Below are positions 1 to 4,772 of a stretch of DNA of 8,663 bases, piece after piece. Within the stretch, counting starts at the first letter, position 1. Every line of letters starts with the position of its first letter. The position numbers and the translations under genes were made by a program. The notes beneath the pieces were generated by a model that did not search any database, was not told the origin of the DNA, and saw only the letters and a program-made list of their open reading frames with translations. The stretch is from Desulfovibrio sp. (GTDB lineage Bacteria; Desulfobacterota; Desulfovibrionia; Desulfovibrionales; Desulfovibrionaceae): assembly GCA_022837365.1 (NCBI GenBank), contig JALHHV010000038.1, positions 1 to 8,663 on the forward strand, given 5' to 3'.

Positions 1-92
1 AGGATGGCGTAGCCGTAGGACTCGCCCTCGGCGAGGATGCCGAGCACGATCGGGGTGGCCGACGCCGCGACCAGGTCCTTGCCGATGAACAT
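1..92 (-). CDS. PadR-family transcriptional regulator, N-terminal fragment
   Basis: Only the first 30 codons are inside the window; the gene runs off the left edge. The peptide starts MFIGKDLVAASATPIVLGIL and continues with an AEGESYGYAI stretch. This is the first helix and turn of PadR winged-helix regulators, whose opening typically has the form 'LVAAS-x-x-x-VL-x-x-L-x-x-G-x-SYGY'. The ATG (90-92) has a GGAGG Shine-Dalgarno about 5-8 bases upstream. PadR proteins are usually dimeric repressors that control their own gene and a neighbouring transporter or stress gene; that target would lie left of the window. The upstream region (121-162) is full of repeats that look like its own operator. 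Family assignment is firm; ligand and targets cannot be told from this fragment. Confidence 0.85.
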   Translation of the reverse strand, partial: MFIGKDLVAASATPIVLGILAEGESYGYAI

Positions 93-120
93 CGGAACCT
101 CCGTCCGGCTGCACGCTCCT

Positions 121-162
121 GTATACCTAGCGCCACAAGGTATCATACCTAGCGCTGCTAGG
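121..162 (-). promoter_or_regulatory. Putative PadR autoregulatory operator/promoter with phased repeats
   Basis: The 11-base unit ATACCTAGCGC occurs at 123-133 and again at 145-155, exactly 22 bases (two helical turns) apart. Overlapping these are a perfect dyad AGGTAT-C-ATACCT at 138-150 and a dyad CCTAGC-GCT-GCTAGG at 148-162. On the minus strand the centre reads TATGAT (147-142), a good -10 hexamer, but no clear -35 is visible. AT content is well above the surroundings. Position directly upstream of the PadR start suggests self-repression. The repeats are seen directly; binding by PadR is inferred. Confidence 0.6.
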
Positions 163-175
163 GGTGACGGACAGT

Positions 176-271
176 GGCGCCGAGCACGCCGGACATCCGC
201 GCCGTCCGGCGGAATCCCACGTCTCAGACCGCGGCGCCGAGCACGCCGGACAGGGAGCGCGCCGCCCGGCG
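176..271. repeat. Imperfect tandem repeat duplicating the exonuclease gene tail
   Basis: The 20-base string GGCGCCGAGCACGCCGGACA is present at 176-195 and at 233-252. Similarity extends to 211 and 271 (GCGCCGTCCGGCG against GCGCCGCCCGGCG) after a 3-base indel. The right copy encodes the last residues of the exonuclease; the left copy lies past its stop, in the same reading frame. It looks like a partial tandem duplication. Confidence 0.7.
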
Positions 272-874
272 TGGGCGGGCGAGGACGGGCGCGGCGCCGT
301 CGTCGGCGGGTGGGACGAGCCAGGGGTACGCGTCACACTGGGCCACCACGGACTCCCACGGCACCCGCCCACCGCTCCGGCGGAGGTAGAACGCGAGCAA
401 CTCCGCCGTTGCCCGGGCATCGCCGAGCGCGCTGTGGGCGTCCACGATCTCGATCCCCGCGGCCTCGCAACAGTGCACGAGCTTACGGGAGGCGCCGCGC
501 ACGAACGCGTCCGACCAACGCATCGTGCAGACGCGGGGAAGGTCGGCACGGACCGGCACGTGCGCCCGGCCCAGCTCCGCGGTGAGGAAGCCGAAGTCGA
601 AACCCACGTTGTGCGCCACGAGCACGCGCCCGGACAGTGCCGCCATCACGTCCCCGGCGATCTCCGCGAAGGTCGGTGCGGCGGCCACGTCCCGCGCCCG
701 GATGCCGTGCACCCACGTGGGCCCGACGTCCCGCAGCGGGTTCACCAGCGTGCTCCACTCGTGCTGCACGCGGCCGTCCGGGTCCGTCAGCACCACCGCG
801 ATCTCGACCACGCGGTCCCGGGTCCGTGCCGCGAAGCCCGTGGTCTCGACGTCGACCACCGCGTATCCCAGCAC
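224..874 (-). CDS. DEDDh 3'-5' exonuclease (DnaQ / Pol III epsilon-like)
   Basis: A 216-residue protein with all three Exo motifs of DEDDh nucleases: Exo I VDVETTG with D8 and E10, Exo II VAHNVGFDF with D93, and Exo III HSALGD with H147 and D152. These residues bind the two metal ions that hydrolyse DNA or RNA from the 3' end. The fold covers roughly residues 1-170. The last 45 or so are Arg/Ala/Pro-rich with no recognised domain. It is a stand-alone exonuclease, not fused to a polymerase, UvrC-type nuclease or BRCT domain, so proofreading, repair or RNA trimming are all possible. The start is GTG (872-874) with only a weak GGTGG in front. It lies 66 bases downstream of the methyltransferase, a gap holding a small hairpin at 894-906 (GCCCT-GTC-AGGGC), so it may be co-transcribed. 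A second copy of its tail follows the stop in frame. Confidence 0.9.
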   Translation of the reverse strand: MLGYAVVDVETTGFAARTRDRVVEIAVVLTDPDGRVQHEWSTLVNPLRDVGPTWVHGIRARDVAAAPTFAEIAGDVMAALSGRVLVAHNVGFDFGFLTAELGRAHVPVRADLPRVCTMRWSDAFVRGASRKLVHCCEAAGIEIVDAHSALGDARATAELLAFYLRRSGGRVPWESVVAQCDAYPWLVPPADDGAAPVLARPRRAARSLSGVLGAAV

Positions 875-940
875 GTCACCACCGTATCGGCGGGCCCTGT
901 CAGGGCTGGTGAGGCGCGCGGGCCACCGGTCCGCGAACCG

Positions 941-1585
941 CTACGCCGCCAGCCAGGCCTCCGTGACCTCGATGACCCCACCCGGCGTGCGGCGCCGCCG
1001 CCCCGGCCGCACGTGGAACCCCGCCGCGATGAGGATGGCGGGGATCCGGCCGGCGTAGGGATCGCGCATGCCGTCGTAGTCGTCGAGGCGGCGGGCGAAG
1101 GCGCTCGCGGCGCGCATGAAGGGGTCGCTCGGCTTGCCGAACTCCACCACGTGCAGCCGGCCGTCCGGCTTCAGCACCCGCCGGAACTCGGCCAGCGCCT
1201 CCCGCCGCACCGGCGCGGACATGTGGTGCAGTGCCAGCGAGATCACGATGCGGTCCACGGAGCCGGCGGCGAGCGGCAGGGCCTGCGCCTCGCCCTGGAG
1301 GAACTCCACCTGGTGCGGGTTCGGCTTCTGCCGTGCCGCGTGGACGTTGCTGCCCGGCTCCACCGCGATGACCCGCGCGTGGGGGGCGGCGTCGGCGATG
1401 GCGAGGGCCTGCGTCCCCGTCCCCGCACCCACGTCCAGGATGACGGGCCCCGACGACGCCGCCTCGCCGGGCGGCGTCGTCGTCACCGGGAGCCCGGCGA
1501 CGAGTTGGGAGATGAGGCGCGGCCGCCACGCGGACTCGCGTGTGACCACGGGGAAGAGGAGGTCGTAGAGCTGGGCGCCGTTCAT
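941..1585 (-). CDS. Class I SAM-dependent methyltransferase
   Basis: A 214-residue class I (Rossmann) methyltransferase of the Methyltransf_11/25 type. Motif I is VILDVGAGTGT (about 48-58; D51, G53, G55, G57), which binds S-adenosylmethionine. The acidic residue ending strand 2 is E76 in VIAVEPG. A motif IV-like stretch (SVDRIVISLALHH) and a post-motif LAEFRRVLKPDGRL segment are typical of the UbiE/small-molecule group. The substrate cannot be deduced. The ATG at 1585 overlaps the TGA of the upstream oxygenase gene (ATGA) and has a GGAGG at 1594-1590, four bases away, so translation is probably coupled. The open frame continues far upstream, but codon content and the Shine-Dalgarno favour this start. 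The pairing suggests both enzymes act on the same pathway or substrate; that is inference. Confidence 0.88.
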   Translation of the reverse strand: MNGAQLYDLLFPVVTRESAWRPRLISQLVAGLPVTTTPPGEAASSGPVILDVGAGTGTQALAIADAAPHARVIAVEPGSNVHAARQKPNPHQVEFLQGEAQALPLAAGSVDRIVISLALHHMSAPVRREALAEFRRVLKPDGRLHVVEFGKPSDPFMRAASAFARRLDDYDGMRDPYAGRIPAILIAAGFHVRPGRRRRTPGGVIEVTEAWLAA

Positions 1586-2469
1586 CGTGCCTCCGGGGTG
1601 GGCTTGGCCATCGCCGGGTGGGAGAAGGCCCAGCGGACGAGGCGGGTGGAGACGTCCCCGGCGGGGCGGGCGATGAAGGCGTCGGTGAGGCGCCAGTCGC
1701 CGAGGTCGAGCATGCGGCGGGCGGAGGACGGGAGGATCGAGATCGCGGCGGCGGCGAGCAGCCAGTAGCCGGCGCGGGCGGAGGGTGGGAGCGGCGGGTC
1801 GAAGATGAGGAAGTCCACCGTCTCCCTGGCCGCGGGCGTGGCCTCGAGCTCGGGCCCGTAGGTCCAGAGCTGGTCGTAGAGCTGGCCGACCGTCTGCGGC
1901 GGGTCGACGACGCCGAGTCGCGTGGCGATCTCGGAGGTCTGGGAGACGTAGCGGTCGGCGTCCTCCGGGGAGAGCGGGTGCGGGTTGAACACCTGGTAGG
2001 CGGTGAGGAAGGACTCGATCTCCGCGATGTGCACCCACTTCAGGAGGTGGGGATCGGAGGCGGCGTAGGGGCGGCCGTCCGGGGCGGTCCCCTTGACGCG
2101 TCGGTGGATGCCGCGGATGCGGGCAATGGTGCGCTCGGCGTCCTGCACGCGGCCGAAGGTGGTGACCGCGATGTACTCGCTGGTGCGCTGGAGGCGGCCC
2201 CACGGGTCGCCCTTGTAACCGGAGTGGCCCGCGACGCCGGCCATGGCGAGCGGGTGCAGGGACTGGAGCAGCAGGGCGCGGATGCCGCCGACGTACATGG
2301 AGGCGTCGGCGTGCACGATGGAGATGGGGTCCGTGGGGGCGAACCAGCGCTCGCCCGGCTCGCCCCAGATCCGCTGCTCGCGCTCGGGGGCGTCCTCGCC
2401 CGCCACCTTGGCCCGGATAGCGTGCGCGATCGCGAGTTGCACGGCAGGGAGAGGGCTGGCGGGTGGCAT
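1582..2469 (-). CDS. MpaB-family oxygenase (DUF2236)
   Basis: A 295-residue member of the DUF2236 family, which includes fungal MpaB oxygenase and the haem-containing latex-clearing proteins. The hallmark block is present at about 58-95: MYVGGIRALLLQSLHPLAMA (H72), then GHSGYKGDPWGRLQRT (H82). A second conserved block, HLLKWVHIAEIESFLTAYQ, supplies a likely haem-ligand His, and an RRVKGT segment matches the Arg/Lys pair conserved in the family. No signal peptide or clear membrane anchor is seen, so it is probably cytoplasmic. The natural substrate is unknown for most bacterial members. I chose the ATG at 2469 because homologous N-termini begin close to this PLPAVQ region and because a NANNNT box (CACAAT) lies six bases upstream, as in leaderless genes. 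An in-frame ATG at 2505 with GGCGGA in front is the alternative and would add 12 residues. It overlaps the methyltransferase by 4 bases. Confidence 0.85.
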   Translation of the reverse strand: MPPASPLPAVQLAIAHAIRAKVAGEDAPEREQRIWGEPGERWFAPTDPISIVHADASMYVGGIRALLLQSLHPLAMAGVAGHSGYKGDPWGRLQRTSEYIAVTTFGRVQDAERTIARIRGIHRRVKGTAPDGRPYAASDPHLLKWVHIAEIESFLTAYQVFNPHPLSPEDADRYVSQTSEIATRLGVVDPPQTVGQLYDQLWTYGPELEATPAARETVDFLIFDPPLPPSARAGYWLLAAAAISILPSSARRMLDLGDWRLTDAFIARPAGDVSTRLVRWAFSHPAMAKPTPEAR

Positions 2470-2505
2470 GGTTCGATTGTGCGTCGCGCGGCGGCGCGCT
2501 GCCAT

Positions 2506-2715
2506 TCATTCCGCCGTGGGCGAGCAGGCAATCCCGAGGGGCTGGCGGCCACGGGAATCGTACTCCACGCCGCTTCCAGATGACTTCGACCACGACGTCG
2601 GCAGCGTTGATTCAGCATCATGCAACACTCCAGTTCAGCGGACTGCAATGAGCGCAGCATCGACCGCCGGAGCGCCCGCGCATCAGCCCCGCCTGTTCGG
2701 CGCCGTCGCCCGCGG
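2506..2715. other. Intergenic region between DUF222 pseudogene and oxygenase gene
   Basis: About 210 bases lie between the pseudogene stop and the oxygenase start. I see no convincing coding frame, RNA gene or strong terminator. It must hold the promoter of the oxygenase operon; the only box I can point to is CACAAT just upstream of the ATG at 2469. On the minus strand 2566-2543 reads like the 3' end of a tRNA, but it does not fold as one. Confidence 0.4.
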
Positions 2716-3692
2716 TCAGGCGGCGGTGTGGAAGAGGGCGGTGACGCAGGCGTCGAGGGTGAATCCCTCCCCGCCGTGGGGTGGGAAGATCCGGGAGTCG
2801 GTGATGAGTTTCCTGGCGAGGTCGCCCGGGGTGGGCGGGTCCAGCTCACGCACCACTGTCCCGTCCCGGTGGGGGAAGACCCACCTGCCCGCCTGGCGGG
2901 TGATGCTCATGCCACCCTCGTGGACGGCGGTGTGGTGGCGGCGGCACAGGTTGAGCAGGTTATCCACGTCGGTGGCGCCCCGGCCCACCACGGCACCGCG
3001 TGGTGGGCGTCCAGGTGGCAGGAGAGCTCACACCCGGGGAACTGGCAGGTCACCCCGTCCCGGATCCGCACCGCCGGCTCGATCGGACCCAGTCCTTCGA
3101 TGTGGCACGTTCCCGCGGGAACGCCCCCACGCCCGCTCAACGTTCCCGCGGGAACGTCCCCACCCGTTCCCGCGGGAACGCCGCCCGCGGCGAGTCCCGC
3201 CAGGACCTCCGCGCTGACGTGCACCACCACCAGGTGGTGGTCATCCTCAGCCGCCGGAGCCGGCGTGACGTCCAGGTAGTGCCGGGCCACCGCCGCCACC
3301 ACCAGGGCGGCCTCCTCGGTCGGCAGGGTCACCGAGACCCGGGTCATCCCCTCCCCCACCTCCCTCACCGTGAAGGCCCGGGACAGTTCGGCCTCCACCC
3401 GGGTGCCGTCCACGCCCCGGAACGCCCGCACCGTGCGCGCCAACTGCGACGCCGTCATCTCCAAAGCCAGCTCGCACAACTCGTCCTCGTCCGCCACCCG
3501 CACATGCTCCCGGGCCGTCCCCGGCGCCATCGAACGGTAGTACGACACCCAGTGCGCCACCGACCCGAAGTCCGGGTACCACCCCAGACCACCCCCTGCG
3601 TCGAACTCCCCCACCAGGGTGAGGAACTCACAGTCCACCTGCGCCACCGTCGCCGTCGCCGGCCGACCCCTGACACCAACCCCGCCGGACAC
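2716..3692 (-). pseudogene. DUF222 / HNH endonuclease (13E12-repeat family), degraded
   Basis: Two overlapping minus-strand frames together give one DUF222-HNH protein. The first (to about 2981) has the DUF222 part (GWYPDFGSVAHWVSYY, MAPGTAREHVRVA, LALEMTASQLARTVRAF, RVSVTLPTEEAALVV), a VPAGT-repeat linker and the first half of the HNH zinc module (CQFPGC, HLDAHHAVPWWAG). The second (2991-2716) carries the rest (GATDVDNLLNLCRRHHTAVH) and the C-terminal tail. They join at a run of four C (2978-2981, GGGG on the coding strand) where a fifth G would restore W-W-A-G-G-A-T-D. An in-frame deletion is also likely at about 3492: HVRVA runs straight into DEDELCELA, whereas the family has about 35 residues in between. 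The N-terminus is unclear. I used the GTG at 3692, with GTG 3647 as an alternative; an AGGAGG at 3766-3761 points to an older start further upstream. Family members are actinobacterial, often multicopy and highly recombining. A single-base sequencing error could explain the frameshift, but not the deletion. Confidence 0.8.
3108..3180. repeat. Three copies of a 16-bp perfect palindrome encoding VPAGT
   Basis: The palindrome CGTTCCCGCGGGAACG occurs at 3108-3123, 3141-3156 and 3165-3180. Centre-to-centre spacings are 33 and 24 bases, both multiples of three. On the coding (minus) strand each copy is read in the same phase as V-P-A-G-T, within the linker between DUF222 and the HNH module. The intervening spacers differ in sequence and length, so the palindrome itself is the conserved unit. 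Confidence 0.9.
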
Positions 3693-3764
3693 CAGCCTCC
3701 ACAAGGCGCCGCGGACGCGCCAGGCCGAGCGCTGCAACGACGGGCGGCAGCGGCGTCTCGCCTC

Positions 3765-3780
3765 CTGCCAGATCTGGCAG
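3765..3780. promoter_or_regulatory. Perfect 16-bp palindrome upstream of the DUF222 pseudogene
   Basis: CTGCCAGATCTGGCAG is its own reverse complement. On the minus strand it runs directly into an AGGAGG Shine-Dalgarno-like motif (3766-3761), as expected for an operator or leader element of the DUF222 gene. It sits in the shared region between this gene and the divergent HAD gene, about 75 bases before the HAD start. Function is inferred from position only. Confidence 0.45.
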
Positions 3781-3799
3781 TGCTCTGAACAGCGGATAT

Positions 3800-3820
3800 G
3801 CCCCTGCGTGCGTGAGGGGC
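3800..3820. other. Small hairpin between divergent genes
   Basis: GCCCCT (3800-3805) pairs perfectly with AGGGGC (3815-3820) around a 9-base loop GCGTGCGTG. There is no U-tract on either strand. It could be a binding site or a leader structure for the HAD transcript if transcription begins upstream of it. Confidence 0.35.
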
Positions 3821-3843
3821 GTGTCGTGACGGCAGGGTGACAG

Positions 3844-3855
3844 TAGGTTCGAACC
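3844..3855 (+). promoter_or_regulatory. Putative leaderless -10 box and dyad at the HAD start
   Basis: TAGGTT (3844-3849) fits the TANNNT pattern of leaderless actinobacterial promoters and lies six bases before the ATG. No Shine-Dalgarno is visible in the preceding 20 bases and no -35 is clear. The palindrome GGTTCGAACC (3846-3855) abuts the start codon. The same CGAACC-ATG junction occurs at the oxygenase gene start (2475-2467 on the minus strand). Confidence 0.4.
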
Positions 3856-4521
3856 ATGTCCCACACCTGCCGCTTCGCCGCCGTCGTCTTCGACATGGAC
3901 GGGATCCTCATCGACTCCGAGGGCATCTGGGACGAGGTGCGCCGCGGCCTTGCCGCCGCCGAGGGCCTGCCCTGGCCGGACGAGGCCACCCCCGCGATGA
4001 TGGGGATGTCCACCCCCGAATGGGCGGCGTACCTGTCCGAGACGGTGGGCCTCCCCGGTACCGCCGAGGAGATCGCCGAGCGCGTCATCGACGGCGTGGC
4101 CGCCCGGTACGCCGAGCACCTCCCCGCCATCGCGGGCGGCGCCGAGGCCGTGCGCAGGATGACTGAGGACCACGTGGTGGGGGTGGCGTCGTCGTCGCCA
4201 CGGCGGTTGATCGACCTCGTGATCGATGAGCTCGGGCTCGACGGCGTCTTCGCCGCCACGGTCTCCACCGAGGAGGTCGCGGCCGGCAAGCCCGCCCCGG
4301 ACGGCTACCTCCGCGCGTGCGAACTGCTCGGCGTGGACCCGGGCGACGCCGTCGGGATCGAGGACTCCACCAACGGCCTGAAGTCCCTCCACAACGCGGG
4401 CATGGCCGTCATCCACGTACCGCCGTCGTTCCACGCGCCGACCGAGGAGGTCCGTGCGCTCGCGGACGCGATCGTCCCCAGCCTGCACGAGCTCACGGAG
4501 GACCTGCTCAGCACCCTCTGA
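3856..4521 (+). CDS. HAD-superfamily sugar-phosphate phosphatase (beta-PGM-like, subfamily IA)
   Basis: A 221-residue HAD hydrolase with every motif. Motif I is FDMDGILIDSE, with nucleophile D13 and acid/base D15. Motif II is the VASSSPR serine. Motif III is the lysine of AAGKPAPDGY. Motif IV is GIEDSTNG, which ligates magnesium. A helical cap of about 80 residues between motifs I and II makes it type C1, as in beta-phosphoglucomutase, YniC/HxpB and DOG phosphatases. These hydrolyse phosphorylated hexoses or polyols in the cytoplasm. Length is normal. It lies 251 bases upstream of the hexitol PTS gene on the same strand, so it could clear excess hexitol phosphate, but the PTS gene has its own promoter and the link is inferred. 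The start is the ATG at 3856, which puts motif I at the usual distance from the N-terminus and appears leaderless. Confidence 0.9.
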   Translation: MSHTCRFAAVVFDMDGILIDSEGIWDEVRRGLAAAEGLPWPDEATPAMMGMSTPEWAAYLSETVGLPGTAEEIAERVIDGVAARYAEHLPAIAGGAEAVRRMTEDHVVGVASSSPRRLIDLVIDELGLDGVFAATVSTEEVAAGKPAPDGYLRACELLGVDPGDAVGIEDSTNGLKSLHNAGMAVIHVPPSFHAPTEEVRALADAIVPSLHELTEDLLSTL

Positions 4522-4624
4522 CGCCCGCAGCTGAGGCCCCGGCGGATCGTCTTCCGCGGCAACGCATCGCCTGCCGAGAGTGCCGAACCGATCCGCGAGA
4601 CGCTGCGAGATCGGCGTGGCAGAG
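4522..4624. other. Region downstream of the HAD gene with weak inverted repeats
   Basis: No gene is seen. GCGGATCG (4542-4549) and CGATCCGC (4589-4596) form an 8-bp inverted repeat with a 39-base loop. Inside it is a shorter one, GCGGA/TCCGC. These may act in termination of the HAD transcript, but there is no compact strong stem and no U-tract. Confidence 0.3.
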
Positions 4625-4665
4625 TGTAACCCACTTCACCGCGTGAGTCTTGACACGTGTGGGTT
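4625..4665. promoter_or_regulatory. Candidate CRP/GlxR-like sites and dyads at the PTS promoter
   Basis: TGTAA-N6-TCACC at 4625-4640 matches the CRP/GlxR consensus TGTGA-N6-TCACA at 8 of 10 positions and is centred about 50 bases before the likely transcription start. A second, poorer match (CGTGA-N6-ACACG, 4642-4657) overlaps the -35. AACCCAC (4628-4634) and GTGGGTT (4659-4665) form an inverted repeat with centres 31 bases apart, and ACACGTGT (4653-4660) is a perfect palindrome. The density of dyads around the -35 suggests a carbon-source regulator; which one binds is inference. Confidence 0.4.
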
Positions 4666-4678
4666 TTGCCCCCAGAAT
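4650..4678 (+). promoter_or_regulatory. Sigma70-type promoter of the hexitol PTS operon
   Basis: A consensus -35 TTGACA (4650-4655) is separated by an ideal 17-base spacer from a -10 CAGAAT (4673-4678, 4 of 6 matches). Transcription would start near 4685, leaving a leader of about 88 bases before the ATG at 4773. It is the clearest promoter in the window. Confidence 0.7.
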
Positions 4679-4772
4679 GAGGCGAACCGCAGCAATACCC
4701 ACGCAAGCAAACTGAAAACCACAGTCGACTCAGTGGGATCCATGACAGAGACGTCAGAGGAGAGCAGGTGAC

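Noticed and set aside
894..906. GCCCT-GTC-AGGGC hairpin as a terminator between methyltransferase and exonuclease genes.
   Set aside because: Only five base pairs with a three-base loop and no U-tract; too weak to call.
164..1768. Long plus-strand open frame of 534 codons opposite the exonuclease and methyltransferase genes.
   Set aside because: Its product is a low-complexity Arg/His/Gly-rich shadow with no domain, while the opposite strand has two clear enzymes.
2543..2566. Minus-strand sequence resembling a tRNA 3' end (GGAGTACGATTCCC followed by GTGGCCGCCA).
   Set aside because: The T-stem has only three pairs and I find no matching acceptor, D or anticodon arms in the 75 bases before it. 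It is at best a remnant; a tRNA search would decide.
3108..3180. CRISPR-like array from three repeats with spacers.
   Set aside because: Repeats are only 16 bp, spacers are 17 and 8 bases, they lie in a coding frame, and no cas gene is present.
3200..3245. CACCACCACC / GGTGGTGGT inverted repeat.
   Set aside because: It is explained by the His-His-Leu-Val-Val-Val codons of the DUF222 gene and is not a compact perfect stem.
2907..4289. The 460-codon minus-strand frame as a single intact gene reaching to 4289.
   Set aside because: Everything beyond about 3692 is antisense to the HAD gene or intergenic and has no family similarity. Only the lower part is DUF222/HNH.
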